DNA of 64,000 bases from Bog-473 sp963738135. GTDB lineage: Bacteria > Actinomycetota > Acidimicrobiia > Acidimicrobiales > RAAP-2. Each line of letters begins with the position of its first letter. Position 1 is the stretch's first letter. Position numbers and translations under genes: made by a program. Of the stretch, positions 53,276 through 62,420 are shown one piece after another. Below the pieces are notes generated by a model, which made no database searches, was not told the origin of the DNA, and saw only the letters and a program-made list of their open reading frames with translations. The DNA lies in assembly GCA_963738135.1 (NCBI GenBank), contig CAVTVK010000001.1:496001-560000 (forward strand), read 5' to 3'.

Positions 53276-54144
53276 ATGACATTGAAATTATCGATCGGCA
53301 CTCCAGTCGTAACGATGAATCCCAGGTCACACGCGGCGTGGGAAGAGACCGCTTCGATCGAAGATGTGGCCAGGATCGCGGAGGCTGCCGATCGCCTCGA
53401 CTACCACCACATGACGTGCAGCGAGCACGTGGCACTCCCCGCGGGAGAGCTCGCCCGGCGAGGTTCTCGCTATTGGGACCCGCTGGCAACGTTCGGCTAC
53501 CTGGCCGCTCGCACGAGCCGGATCCGCTTTACCACCCACGTCTTGGTTCTCGGCTATCACCATCCGCTCGAGATTGCGAAGCGCTACGGCACCTTGGACA
53601 AAGTGAGCAACGGACGCCTGATCCTCGGAGTCGGCGTGGGATCGCTCAAAGAAGAATTTGATCTCATTGGAGCGCCGTTCGACCAGCGCGGGCGCGGGCC
53701 GACGATGCCCTGCGAGCCCTTCGAGCCTCGTTGTCCCAACCCCAGCCCGCGTACCATGGCGACTTCTACGATTTCGAGGGCTTCATCGTCGACCCTTGCG
53801 CGGTGCAAGAACGAGTCCCTCTCTGGGTGGGCGGTCGCAGCCTCCGCTCGCTCCGAAGGGCGGCGACGCTGGCCGACGGTTGGTGTCCCTTCGCCGTTTC
53901 GCCGGCCCAGGCGGCCGAATGGCTTCAAACCATCGAACTCCCCGCTGACTTCGAAGTCGTCCTGCCGCCAACGGCGCGGTTGGATCCCATCCACGAGCCC
54001 AATCGAACGCAGGAGATCCTCGCAGAGACCGCCGCCCATGGCGCCACCGTTGCCCTCTGTGGTTTTCGTCACCGGTCGATTGAGGAGTATCTCGACAAGC
54101 TCGAGGCGCTTGCTACCCTCCACGCTGCAATGGCGGCGCCCTAG
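53276..54144 (+). pseudogene. LLM-class F420/flavin-dependent oxidoreductase, apparent frameshift
   Basis: The first frame has SIEDVARIAEAADRLDYHHMTCSEHVALP, FGYLAARTSRIRFTTHVLVLGYHHPLE and VSNGRLILGVGVGSLKEEFDLIG, the usual LLM N-terminal. A one-base shift near 53696 leads into ALRALRASLSQPQPAYHG, VPLWVGGRSLRSLRRAATLADGW and a C-terminal end at 54144. Joined, the protein is about 289 residues. It follows the unknown gene by 54 nt. The shift lies in a GCGCGGGCGCGGG stretch, and an assembly error is plausible. Confidence 0.82.
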
Positions 54145-54260
54145 TGGCGGACAGCCCGAACATCCCTGCACGGCGAGTCAATGACGACCCCTTTCTCATC
54201 GCGGAGGAGGACACCGGCGTGCCGAATTGGCGAACGGCCCGCCTGCCTAGCCCTCGGTGA
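54144..54260 (+). other. Possible 38-residue ORF coupled to LLM
   Basis: A GTG at 54144 overlaps the LLM TAG as TAGTG and opens a 38-codon frame ending TGA at 54260. The peptide starts MADSPNIPARRVNDDPFLIA and has no recognised domain. It may be a short real gene, a truncated remnant, or chance. Bases 54261-54353 hold nothing else besides the SnoaL ribosome-binding site. Confidence 0.25.
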
Positions 54261-54353
54261 AGGATCGGGTTCGCGCTGATTTTCAATTGACAGGAGCCGT
54301 TGGCAGGCGGCGCCCTTGTGGCCAGCGGAGACAACAACCCCAGAGGAGGAACA

Positions 54354-54815
54354 GTGGAAGCGATTTCAGGCTTAGACAAGCTGCTGGCACTCGAAGACAT
54401 TCGAACGTTGAAAGCCCGACGTGACCGGGCCGTCGACACCAAGGACTGGGAGCTCTTGGAGTCTCTCCATGCCCCTGACCACACCTCCTACAACGACGAT
54501 TACTCACCGTGGACGACGGCGGAAGAGATGATCGCGAACGTGCGGGTGATCATGGAACACCTGAAGACCGCTCATCAGTCGCACACACCTGAGATCACCT
54601 TTGAGACGCCCGACCGCGCCAGCGGGATCTGGGCGATGAGCGGACTATCGGTCTGGAACCAAGGGACGGAAGAACACTGGTTCCTCGGCATGGGTCACTA
54701 CTACGAGACCTATGAGAAGCGCGATGGCACCTGGCTCTTCACCAGTCGGCGCCTCAAGTACTTGTTCACGCAGCGCTCGCCCGGAGCGATCTTTCCGCCA
54801 AAGGGCCCGTCCTAG
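54354..54815 (+). CDS. SnoaL-like NTF2 family protein
   Basis: This 153-residue protein shows LALEDIRTLKARRDRAVDTKDWELLESLHAPDHTSYNDDYSPW at its start and GMGHYYETYEKRDGTWLFTSRRLKYLF at the end, the NTF2-like pattern. GTG 54354 has AGAGGAGG about 6 nt upstream, a strong site. It is the third SnoaL-like domain of the window. The function could be isomerase-like or accessory. Confidence 0.8.
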   Translation: MEAISGLDKLLALEDIRTLKARRDRAVDTKDWELLESLHAPDHTSYNDDYSPWTTAEEMIANVRVIMEHLKTAHQSHTPEITFETPDRASGIWAMSGLSVWNQGTEEHWFLGMGHYYETYEKRDGTWLFTSRRLKYLFTQRSPGAIFPPKGPS

Positions 54816-54892
54816 TTCGAACCACCGAACAGCCAGCCTGATGCCTGCTATCGCGAGGCCCCGGCAGAGTCGAGACACGCGCACCATCAGCG

Positions 54893-55063
54893 TCAGCCGG
54901 GGTGAGAGAACGTCACAGGCTCGGATTGGCCGACCAAGGCCAGGAGACCGGCCTTGGGAACCAGGAGTCGGCGGCCGAGTCGGATCACCGGGAGTTCGCC
55001 TCGGGCCACCAGCTCATAGGCGAAGGCCCGGGAGATCCCGAGCATTTCGCCGGCTCGGGCCAC
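54893..55063 (-). CDS. Short excisionase/MerR-type HTH DNA-binding protein
   Basis: A minus-strand frame of 56 residues reads VARAGEMLGISRAFAYELVA, then RGELPVIRLGRRLLVPKAGL, the classic excisionase-family helix-turn-helix with wing (aa...lGisr..ay.lv..gelp.irlGrr.lvp). The GTG start is uncertain; a stop lies upstream in frame, and a frameshift from an ATG near 55103 could give a longer N-terminus. Excisionase-like proteins often mark integrated elements, but no integrase is visible. The surrounding 54816-55243 stretch holds no other gene. Confidence 0.6.
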   Translation of the reverse strand: MARAGEMLGISRAFAYELVARGELPVIRLGRRLLVPKAGLLALVGQSEPVTFSHPG

Positions 55064-55243
55064 GGTGTAGACGAGGTCACCTGTGGTCGAGGCTCAAACA
55101 CCATGATCGGAAGGATGCGGAGCTCTCGGTGCAGCTCTCAAGAGGCCGCTCGGCTGGAAATGCGGCCACCACTGACTGCTACATCTGCGATTTCAGAAGA
55201 GGTCAGATCTCAAGAATGGCAGTGTTCTGTCTGTGGTCTGGCG

Positions 55244-56356
55244 TCAAGGCTGGCCGAAACGATCAACGAGGTGGGCCGACACTCCATCAGCATCGAGGCG
55301 CCGAGCCACAAGATACCCCGCTCCCATCCAGCCGCGACGGGTCCATTTCCCGAACGATAGATAGGTCCCGGGAGCGCCACTGGCTCCTGGAACCATCTTC
55401 ACTCGCTCCAAGGCTTCCTTCACCCCTTGGGGCGTAAGCGGATGCGCGTCAGCGAAGGCGTGCGTGAGCACGGTCGCCAGATCACGGTTGACAACCGGCA
55501 CGCAGTATTCGGGCCGACGGTCGTACGTCGCCTCGAATTCGTCAAGGAATCGCTGACCAACGGGGTTCGCTGGGTCGTATTGGTCGACTCCGGTCCACCC
55601 GAGCATGGAGTTCCATATCAACTCATTGATCCAGGCATTTTGAAAAGCGGTTCCCATGAATCGGGGTGGATCCCATCCAAGCGCGTCGAGGGCGGGATTG
55701 ACGCCAAGGACGCCGAAACCGAAACCGCAATGGACGAGCGCATCAGGTTTGATTGCATGCAGCTTCTGGACCGCGCCGCTCACGTCCTGTGCCGTCTGGG
55801 CGATCCACTCCTCCGCAACAATCCGGACGCCCTGAGCGGCGCACGCCTTGCGAAAGTTCCGAATGTATGACTCGCCGATGAGGGATTGTTCGATGAGACA
55901 GCCGACTGTGGCATGCCCTCCTTTCGCGAGAAGCTGAACCCAAAAAATCGGCTCATCGGTCATGGAGCCCTGCGGAAGAGAGAACGTCCATTCGCCCAGC
56001 CAATCCTCGGCGCCGGTAACCGATATGGCAGGCACGTGGAACCGCGCCTCAATGGCCTCGCGGGTCGGCACCGCGTTATCCGTGATGGCCGGGCCGAACA
56101 CGGCGAGGCAGCCTTCTTCGACGAGTTCACCGTAGGCGTCGATGACCGCCTTGGCCGAACCCTTCGGGAGGCCCTCGACCTCGCGGAAGATGATCTCGAC
56201 CGGACGGTCGAGGGCCCCCCTTTCATGCGCCTGCTGGAAGACCAACTCGAAGGACCTGGTGAGATCGAGCCGTTTCTCTTCGGGGTACCCATCAGGCAGA
56301 AGAAAATCGAACAGGTAACCGAGCTTGATCGGCTCCGCATGGCTTTCGTACGACAC
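55244..56356 (-). CDS. Branched-chain amino acid-type ABC substrate-binding protein, no signal peptide
   Basis: About 370 residues with the type I periplasmic-binding fold: KLGYLFDFLLPDGYPEEKRLDLTRSFELVFQQAHERGALDRPVEIIFREVEG near the start (in pieces), AVFGPAITDN, PAISVTGAEDWLGEWTFSL and CLIEQSLIGESYIRNF. Unlike its neighbour at 56519-57757 no hydrophobic leader is present, so it may act in the cytoplasm, for example as a ligand sensor, or the N-terminus may be misread. GTG 56356 with GGAGGA upstream is preferred; ATG 56407 is the ORF limit. No permease or ATPase genes are nearby. Confidence 0.8.
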   Translation of the reverse strand: MSYESHAEPIKLGYLFDFLLPDGYPEEKRLDLTRSFELVFQQAHERGALDRPVEIIFREVEGLPKGSAKAVIDAYGELVEEGCLAVFGPAITDNAVPTREAIEARFHVPAISVTGAEDWLGEWTFSLPQGSMTDEPIFWVQLLAKGGHATVGCLIEQSLIGESYIRNFRKACAAQGVRIVAEEWIAQTAQDVSGAVQKLHAIKPDALVHCGFGFGVLGVNPALDALGWDPPRFMGTAFQNAWINELIWNSMLGWTGVDQYDPANPVGQRFLDEFEATYDRRPEYCVPVVNRDLATVLTHAFADAHPLTPQGVKEALERVKMVPGASGAPGTYLSFGKWTRRGWMGAGYLVARRLDADGVSAHLVDRFGQP

Positions 56357-56518
56357 GACTATTTCTCCTCCTGGCGACGCTTCGCCACCACTTGAGTGTT
56401 GCCCCAACTATCTGCCCCTCAACCTGCCGACTGAGAACAGCCTGTCGACCGCAGAATCGTGTTTCGCGGAACTCTCGCGATCCCACGGATCACTGCGGGC
56501 GGTTCCCGCTAGGCACAC

Positions 56519-57757
56519 CTACGAACCCTTAAGGGTGCTGGTGCCCGCGTAGTCAGTCCCGCAGAAAGGCTTCGCCGAGACTGGCACGAACCCCGATTTC
56601 TGGGCTTGCACGACCCAGGCACACTGGGGCAGATCGTGACCGAAGATCGTCGAGTAGTTGATGGTTACCGGAAGCAGTCCGTTGGCGTTGTACGCCTTGA
56701 TGCCCCGCAGCGCCTTCACCACGCTGGCTCGACTCGGGCTATGTCCCGCCCTTTCCAATCCCTGGATCATGAGGTCACAACCGAGCCACGAAAGCGCCTG
56801 ACTAAAATTGGGAAACTCGGTTTTGGTGAAGTGTGCATACTTCTTCAGGGCTCCGGCCATCTGCTCGGTACCGGCGTTGGGCAAATCGAGCGGCCGGGTC
56901 AGTGACAAAAAGTACGCCCCCTGGAGACTCGGCCATGCGGGCGAGTGCACGACGGATGGTTCGTACCCGACGGCCAAGAGCGCAGCCTTGACCTTCACCC
57001 CAGCCTGCTTCAGTGCCGTAAGGAGAGCGAAATCCGAGTCGTCGTCCATGGTCGGGAGGATCGCGTTGACGTTCTTCTCTTTGGCGACAAGCGCTTCGGG
57101 AGTGAAATCCACGCTGCCGAACGGGATGGACGCATCCTCTACGCCGATCTTGCCTCCAGCCCGCTGGAATGATTCGGCGCCACCTATGGCTCCTCCGGCA
57201 GAGTTCGGGGACACACCGTAGCCATAGGTGCCGATAGTCGTTCCCCCATGTGACTTCAAAAAGTCTCCGAAGATACTGTTCACTGGATCTGCCGGATTTT
57301 CGCTCCCTCGGAACGCATCGAACATGTTGGTGTAGGGCTGTTCCCCCCACTCTGGACCGTCGGAAGAGTTTCCGGTCACCGGCATCCCAGCCTGTTGGGC
57401 GTATTTCGCTGCCAGATAGAAGAGCGGTGAGTTGGCGACGATCCCCACCGCATCATTGGCGATTGCGTTTTTGACCGCGGTCGAAGTCAGTGTCGGGTTC
57501 GTTTCGTCGTCCAGGATCGACAGATTCACCTTTCTCCCGTTGATGCCGCCTTCAGCGTTCTGCAGGTCTATCCGTGCCACGCACCCCAACTGGGAGTTCG
57601 CATACTCGGATGCTCCCGGACCGGTGAGTGATGAGATGTAGGTGATGTCGAGGGGCGACCCGGACGATGACGCGGGAGCAGCCAGAACAACAAGGCTGGC
57701 CGCGGACACGGTGGCGATTACCGCAGCCAAGAATCCACTCTTCATCAATCGTGACAC
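56519..57757 (-). CDS. ABC transporter substrate-binding protein (LivJ/Peripla_BP_6 type), secreted
   Basis: About 412 residues. The GTG at 57757 (GGAG about 7 nt upstream) gives a signal peptide: basic SRLMKSG then hydrophobic FLAAVIATVSAASLVVLAAP and a cleavage-like ASSSG. The mature protein has ITYISSLTGPGASEYANSQ, GINGRKVNLSILDDETNP and VGIVANSPLFYLAAKYAQQAG. It would bind a hydrophobic or amino-acid-like ligand outside the membrane. No permease is present in the window. The frame reaches 57853 but this start is best. Bases 57758-57985 show no gene. Confidence 0.85.
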   Translation of the reverse strand: MSRLMKSGFLAAVIATVSAASLVVLAAPASSSGSPLDITYISSLTGPGASEYANSQLGCVARIDLQNAEGGINGRKVNLSILDDETNPTLTSTAVKNAIANDAVGIVANSPLFYLAAKYAQQAGMPVTGNSSDGPEWGEQPYTNMFDAFRGSENPADPVNSIFGDFLKSHGGTTIGTYGYGVSPNSAGGAIGGAESFQRAGGKIGVEDASIPFGSVDFTPEALVAKEKNVNAILPTMDDDSDFALLTALKQAGVKVKAALLAVGYEPSVVHSPAWPSLQGAYFLSLTRPLDLPNAGTEQMAGALKKYAHFTKTEFPNFSQALSWLGCDLMIQGLERAGHSPSRASVVKALRGIKAYNANGLLPVTINYSTIFGHDLPQCAWVVQAQKSGFVPVSAKPFCGTDYAGTSTLKGS

Positions 57758-57985
57758 AGTCAGCTCCAATCGGTTGCACGACGGCGGGCGATGGGTCGTC
57801 TCATGGTTGGGTTCATGTGGGTGACCGCGCGTCGCACTTTTCGCGGTGCCCATTCCTTTCAGCCGTCATGAACGGGGCCGTCTCAGCTTGCCGTTGACGA
57901 CCAAAGGCCTGGCACGGACATCCTGGAGGGACTTCATCCCTACGACGTCGGCATTCGCACGTCGAAAACGAACGGTAAACATCCA

Positions 57986-58844
57986 CTATGCGGCCCGGGG
58001 CAAACGGAGGGCACGGACCGTGAGAGACTGCAACCAACGCGTCGGAAGCAGGCGACTGCCGCATTCCATGGCGATGGCGTCGGGGCCGACAGCATGCCGG
58101 GCGAACGGCTTCGTCTCCAGAAGGGCGCGCTCGATCACCGGCGGAAACCGATCTGGCCTGCGAGCGAACCTGACCATCTTGTCCCCCATCGACTCGAGCG
58201 CGGTGTGAAGCGGCGCATAAGGTCCCGCCTCGTCCTTCCATGACCGCGTGAGCTCGAGAATGTCGGTCTTGAACGTCCCGGCAACGAGCACGCTGACGCC
58301 GAGGCCGAAGGGTGCGATCTCCACCGACAGGGACTCCGCCCATCGTTCGAGCGCGCTCTTGCTGGCCCCGTACGCGCTGACTGCACCGATGCCGCTGCAG
58401 GCTGCGTGACTCGACACGACCACGACGCGACCCCGACCTGCAGCCCGCATTACGGGCAAAAGGCCCTTGGTGAGACGAATCGGCCCGAACACGTTCGTGG
58501 TGAATATCTGCTCCACTATCGAAATGGGCATCTCCTCGACCGCTCCGGACCCGGCGAGCCCGGCATTGTGCACGAGTCCGTCGGGCGGCCCCACTCGATC
58601 GAGGATCAGGGCTATTGCGGACTCGATCGAGGCTGGGTTTTCGAGGTCAAGTCGGACGCCGATCAGCCTGCTGGATTCGAAATTTCGGACCCAGATTTCC
58701 CTTCAAAGCTGCCATGCCGGCCGCCGGGTTTCGCATCGCTGCGAGCACCGTCCACCCTTGCTGGTGGAGGTGAGTCGCGGTCGCGAACCCGAGCCCTCGA
58801 GACGCCCCCGTGATGACGACTGTGCGCGACCGTGTCTCATCCAT
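57986..58844 (-). pseudogene. SDR family oxidoreductase, apparent frameshift
   Basis: The first frame starts MDETRSRTVVITGASRGLGF at 58844 with the TGASRGLG cofactor motif. A one-base shift near 58680 continues with LIGVRLDLENPASIESAIALIL, HNAGLAGSG and the catalytic AYGASKSALERWAESLSVE (Tyr and Lys), ending RALRLPRAA at 57986. The joined protein has about 286 residues. ATG 58844 overlaps a possible 30-residue ORF as TGATG. The intact catalytic residues make an assembly error likely. Confidence 0.83.
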
Positions 58845-58936
58845 CAGAGCGCTTGATGCAAGATCAGCTGCGGGCCATAATCGAAGTCGACGTCGTTGGA
58901 GCCGCCGTCGAAACTTGAGGTTGTCGGGGTGGTCAT
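58844..58936 (-). other. Possible 30-residue ORF between AveC-like and SDR genes
   Basis: ATG 58936 has AAGGAC about 4 nt upstream and opens 30 codons (MTTPTTSSFDGGSNDV...) whose TGA overlaps the SDR ATG as TGATG. The peptide is acidic and polar with a C-terminal LILHQAL. No known family. It lies 17 nt after the AveC-like stop. It might be a leader or a small protein of the operon. Confidence 0.3.
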
Positions 58937-58953
58937 ACTCGTCCTTCGTTCGG

Positions 58954-59763
58954 TCAGTGACCCAGGTGGGTCGCGCCCTGAAGCGGCTGATTCGGTACTC
59001 CTGGAAAAAGGCGCGTTGTGGGTCCAGCCGTCACCTGGCCCTCCAACTTCGCCACGAGATGAGGCGTGAAGACGGCCCCGTACAAGAGATTTGCGACGGC
59101 CACGACGCCAACGATGGACAGTACGGTCGACCAAAGACGGCTCGGCGAACTCGCGTGGGCCCACGCTTCAATGACGGTGCGACCTTCGGGATCGGTCCGT
59201 CCGAGGATGTAGGCGAAGACCATCACCATCACGCCCATGGCGAGGGCGTCGTACAGGGGGTACTGATGTTTGCTCCCCTGCCACAGCGCAAGGCCTGGGA
59301 TCACGCGGCCGTAGTAGAAGACACCGAGCCGTGCCCCCAGGATCCCGTTGAACAAGAAAGCCCACAGAAAGCCAACGGCGAGTCCCACACCGAGAAGGGT
59401 GATGGGCCTGCGCCAGTGGAACCTCGAACTCAAACGTCGCCCAAGCGCCGCGGCGACCAATGCGGGCGTTACGAAATAGGAGACGTAGCCGATTGGGACT
59501 GACACGGGCAGACCACCCCAAGTCATGTCCAATGGCCACCAGGACGGCATGCGGGGAATGGCGGGCGCGAACTGCGCATACATCGCCCAGTCGTAGGGCG
59601 CTTCGATCCACGAGATCGAGATCGCAGCGATGGAGACCAGCAGCAGGGGGTGGAGGCGGCGGCGGCGATATGTGAGATAGGCACCGATTGCCACGAAGGC
59701 GAACCCTCCGACATAAGCAAAGGCGATGGCCGCCGTCAGCAATGGCGTCAACCCAGGGTTCAC
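58954..59763 (-). CDS. Spirocyclase AveC-like multi-pass membrane protein
   Basis: This 269-residue protein has about seven hydrophobic segments (for example LLTAAIAFAYVGGFAFVAI, LLGVGLAVGFLWAFLFNGI, VLSIVGVVAVANLLYGAVF). The motif SWIEAPYDWAMYAQFAPAIP followed by PSWWPLDMTWGGLPV resembles the AveC-like family, which includes the avermectin spirocyclase; assignment is by motif memory. The GTG start overlaps the stop of a 37-residue membrane peptide (GTGA). Its operon is preceded by a palindrome and divergent TetR. Confidence 0.7.
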   Translation of the reverse strand: MNPGLTPLLTAAIAFAYVGGFAFVAIGAYLTYRRRRLHPLLLVSIAAISISWIEAPYDWAMYAQFAPAIPRMPSWWPLDMTWGGLPVSVPIGYVSYFVTPALVAAALGRRLSSRFHWRRPITLLGVGLAVGFLWAFLFNGILGARLGVFYYGRVIPGLALWQGSKHQYPLYDALAMGVMVMVFAYILGRTDPEGRTVIEAWAHASSPSRLWSTVLSIVGVVAVANLLYGAVFTPHLVAKLEGQVTAGPTTRLFPGVPNQPLQGATHLGH

Positions 59764-59873
59764 CGGCCGCGCCCCCGACCCGGTGCCCGCGCTTCTGGGT
59801 CGTAGTGAAGCACCAAACCAAAGGCGAGGACGATCAGTCCGAACAACGTGCCCAGCATGATGACGGCGCCCAT
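59760..59873 (-). CDS. Small membrane protein (37 residues) coupled to AveC-like gene
   Basis: ATG 59873 follows AAGGGG and opens 37 codons. The peptide begins MGAVIMLGTLFGLIVLAFGL, one transmembrane helix, then a polar and Arg-rich tail (HYDPEARAPGRG). Its TGA overlaps the AveC GTG as GTGA. It is the first gene of the operon and follows the 59908-59923 palindrome. A helper subunit of the AveC-like protein is the simplest idea. Confidence 0.55.
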   Translation of the reverse strand: MGAVIMLGTLFGLIVLAFGLVLHYDPEARAPGRGRGR

Positions 59874-59907
59874 GTCCCCACCCCTTCGAAGCAACCCGAA
59901 ATCTTTA

Positions 59908-59923
59908 GATAGCGTACGCTATC
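59908..59923. promoter_or_regulatory. Perfect 16-bp palindrome between AveC operon and tetR
   Basis: GATAGCGTACGCTATC is exactly self-complementary and sits in the 93-nt divergent region between the AveC operon (minus) and the TetR gene at 59967 (plus). It is most probably the operator for that TetR, controlling both directions. It differs from the TGATAT family. Confidence 0.75.
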
Positions 59924-59966
59924 CTAATTCACGGCCGCCGAGCGTCGGCTGGAAGAGTGAAGGCCA

Positions 59967-60635
59967 GTGGCCCAGCGACCAGTGACCAGCAAGAGAACGG
60001 CGGCAGGGAACTCGGCGGCCCGGGCGACGCGTCGGCCCCGAGGTGAACCCAGGCGACTCCTGCTGGACGCCGCTCGCGAGCTCTTCTCGTGCCAGGACTA
60101 CCGCAGCACTACGACCCGCGAGATCGCTGAGGCGGCCGGCGTCATCGAACCCTTGCTCTTCCGCCATTTCGGCTCGAAGGCCGCCCTGTTCCGCGAGACC
60201 ATGGTCGTTCCCTTCACCAGCTTCGTCGATGACTTCGGCAGGACGTGGCAAGAAGTTGTCCCCGAGGAGACGGACGAAGACGAACTGGCCGGGCTCTTCG
60301 TGGGACAGCTCTACGACGTTTTCGTGGAGCATCAGGGCCTTGTACTGACGTTGCTGGCCTCGGAGGGACTAAACGAGGAGGAGACGGCAGAAGCCGGCAT
60401 CGGTGACATCCGCCGGGCCTTGGCCGTCCTTGGCCAGATAAGCGCCGAGGGCATGGCCATTCGGGGGATGCAGTCGAGCCGCCCCGATCTCGCGGCCTAC
60501 TCGACCGTGGCGATGATCGCCGGGATGGCGGCGCTACGGTCTGCTTACTTCGGAACCAAACCACCGGCAAGGGAGGCGATCGTCGAGGAGCTCACTGCGG
60601 CGATCCTTCACGGCTTCCTCCATCGGGGGAGCTGA
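59967..60635 (+). CDS. TetR family transcriptional regulator
   Basis: This 222-residue regulator has a basic N-terminal tail (SKRTAAGNSAARATRRPRGEP), the HTH LLLDAARELFSCQDYRSTTTREIAEAAGVIEPLLFRHFGSKAALF in pieces over residues ~30-75, and a ligand domain. The start GTG 59967 is weakly supported (AAGG 3 nt upstream). The divergent palindrome at 59908-59923 suggests it regulates itself and the AveC operon. Confidence 0.88.
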   Translation: MAQRPVTSKRTAAGNSAARATRRPRGEPRRLLLDAARELFSCQDYRSTTTREIAEAAGVIEPLLFRHFGSKAALFRETMVVPFTSFVDDFGRTWQEVVPEETDEDELAGLFVGQLYDVFVEHQGLVLTLLASEGLNEEETAEAGIGDIRRALAVLGQISAEGMAIRGMQSSRPDLAAYSTVAMIAGMAALRSAYFGTKPPAREAIVEELTAAILHGFLHRGS

Positions 60636-60700
60636 GCTGCCAGGCACTAGGTAGCGACCCAGTCACAACTCGAGATTTCTAAACCCTCGCGCTCTATGCG

Positions 60701-61080
60701 GTGGCTGAGGTCGATCTACGCGGGCTTGAGGAGGCGGTCGAGGCCGCTCTGGGCGGGGGCGGCGGCACCTCAGCTCGTCGACGGCTCCTCTCTGAAGTCA
60801 TGGACATGGAGGTGGCGCGGCGTAGAGCGGTCGGTACACTCCTTAGCGACCCGGTGGTTGTCCGCTTCTCAACGAGCAGGAGCTCTTTCAACGGTTGATG
60901 GCCCGACTGCTCGCCGCGAAGTTCGGTCACGATGTCGATGACAAGTCACGAGTCCGGCCAGCAGTGCTAGCGACGGCAGTCAGCGCGGTTGCCAACCATT
61001 TCGTTGTCGACGTCGACGACGAAGTGTTTCGGCGAGAGCCCTTGGAGGTGATGGTGCCACTCTTGCCCGCTAGTACCTGA
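60701..61080 (+). pseudogene. Remnant of a TetR family regulator (frameshifted, no HTH)
   Basis: Two frames join to a TetR C-terminal domain: VDLRGLEEAVEAALGGG, LLSEVMDMEVARRRAVGTLL and, after a shift near 60870, LNEQELFQRLMARLLAAKF and AVSAVANHFVVDVDDEVF. The DNA-binding N-terminus is missing and no start with a ribosome-binding site is seen. It lies in the 588-nt stretch 60636-61223 between a TetR gene and the P450; nothing else is visible there apart from the P450 promoter. Confidence 0.5.
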
Positions 61081-61223
61081 CGCTCATCGGCGAGGCGTGA
61101 CGCTGAGGCGGTCCAGTGGGACTGGAGGTCACGATACAGAGCGGCGGTCGCTTCTCCTCCAAAGGCCTCATTTTTCACCCTAAATCACCTGGAGGAACGG
61201 TTCATTTATGCCATGATCCGGAA

Positions 61224-62420
61224 ATGACCTCTGCCGTGGAACTCCGATACGACCCTTACGACGTGGCGATCAACGCGGACCCCTACCCTTACTGGAAACG
61301 GCTCCGCGACGATGCGCCGCTGTACTTCAACCAGGAGCACGGCTTCTATGCACTGAGCCGCTACCAGGACATCTCGCCCGCGCTCGTGGACTGGAATACC
61401 TTCTCCTCAGCGCGCGGCGTCATCCTCGAGATAATCCAGGCAGGCATCGAATTCCCGCCAGGTATTGTCCTTTTCGAAGACCCGCCCATTCACGACATTC
61501 ACCGCGGCCTGCTTTCGCGCGTGTTCACCCCGAGGCGCATGAGTGCGCTCGAACCCCAGATCCGAGCGCTGTGCATGCAGGCCCTCGATCCGCACGTCGG
61601 TACTGGTGAGCTCGACTTCATCACGCATCTTGGGCAGTTCATGCCGATGCGTGTCATTGGCATGCTCCTAGGGATTCCGGAACAGGACCAAACGGCCATA
61701 CGCGAGCGCGCAGACGCCAATCTCAGAGTTCGCGAGGGTGAGAAGATGCACATGGGCGAGGACACGTTGGACCTCGGTACCGACATGTTCGCCGAGTACA
61801 TCGAGTGGCGAGCAAAGCACCCTTCCGACGACCTCATGACAACGCTGCTCAACGCGGAATACGAGGACGAGAACGGCGAGATGCGCCGCCTGACACGCGA
61901 GGAAGTGCTGAGCTACGTCACGGTTATCGCGGGTGCCGGCAGCGAGACAACAACCCGCCTCATCGGGTGGATCGGCAAGGTGCTGGCTGACTTCCCCGAC
62001 GAGCGCCGCAAGCTCGTGGCGGATCCAAATCTCATACCGAACGCTATCGAGGAGCTCCTCCGCTTCGAGGCGCCAGCACCCCACGCTGCCCGTTTCGTCA
62101 CTAAGGACGTCGACTATTACGACCGTACGGTGCCCGAAGGCAGCGTGATGCTGATGCTGATTGGCTCGGCCAACCGGGACGAACGCAAGTTCGCGAACCC
62201 CGACGAGTTCGACGTCAATCGCGAGGTTCGTGGACACGTGACCTTCGGCTTCGGGCTGCATTTCTGTCTGGGAGCTGCGCTGGCTCGCCTCGAAGGCCGT
62301 GTTGCGCTCGAAGAAGTACTTAAGCGCTTCCCGGAGTGGACCGTCGACATGAGTAAGGCTCGACTTTCCTCGACATCGACGGTGCGCGGTTGGGAGACCC
62401 TGCCCGTCACCGTTCCGTAG
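61224..62420 (+). CDS. Cytochrome P450
   Basis: This 398-residue P450 has the N-terminal VAINADPYPYWKRLRDDAPLYF, the I-helix TVIAGAGSETTTRLIGWIG, the K-helix EELLRFEAPAPHAARFV, and the heme loop FGFGLHFCLGAALARLEGR with Cys at about residue 348. The frame opens at 61116, but ATG 61224 matches normal P450 length; CATGAT 6 nt upstream may be the -10 of a leaderless transcript, since no ribosome-binding site is present. It is monocistronic. Confidence 0.9.
   Translation: MTSAVELRYDPYDVAINADPYPYWKRLRDDAPLYFNQEHGFYALSRYQDISPALVDWNTFSSARGVILEIIQAGIEFPPGIVLFEDPPIHDIHRGLLSRVFTPRRMSALEPQIRALCMQALDPHVGTGELDFITHLGQFMPMRVIGMLLGIPEQDQTAIRERADANLRVREGEKMHMGEDTLDLGTDMFAEYIEWRAKHPSDDLMTTLLNAEYEDENGEMRRLTREEVLSYVTVIAGAGSETTTRLIGWIGKVLADFPDERRKLVADPNLIPNAIEELLRFEAPAPHAARFVTKDVDYYDRTVPEGSVMLMLIGSANRDERKFANPDEFDVNREVRGHVTFGFGLHFCLGAALARLEGRVALEEVLKRFPEWTVDMSKARLSSTSTVRGWETLPVTVP

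Noticed and set aside
54277..54292. CTGATTTTCAATTGAC as an operator copy
   Set aside because: The centre and right arm do not fit the palindrome.
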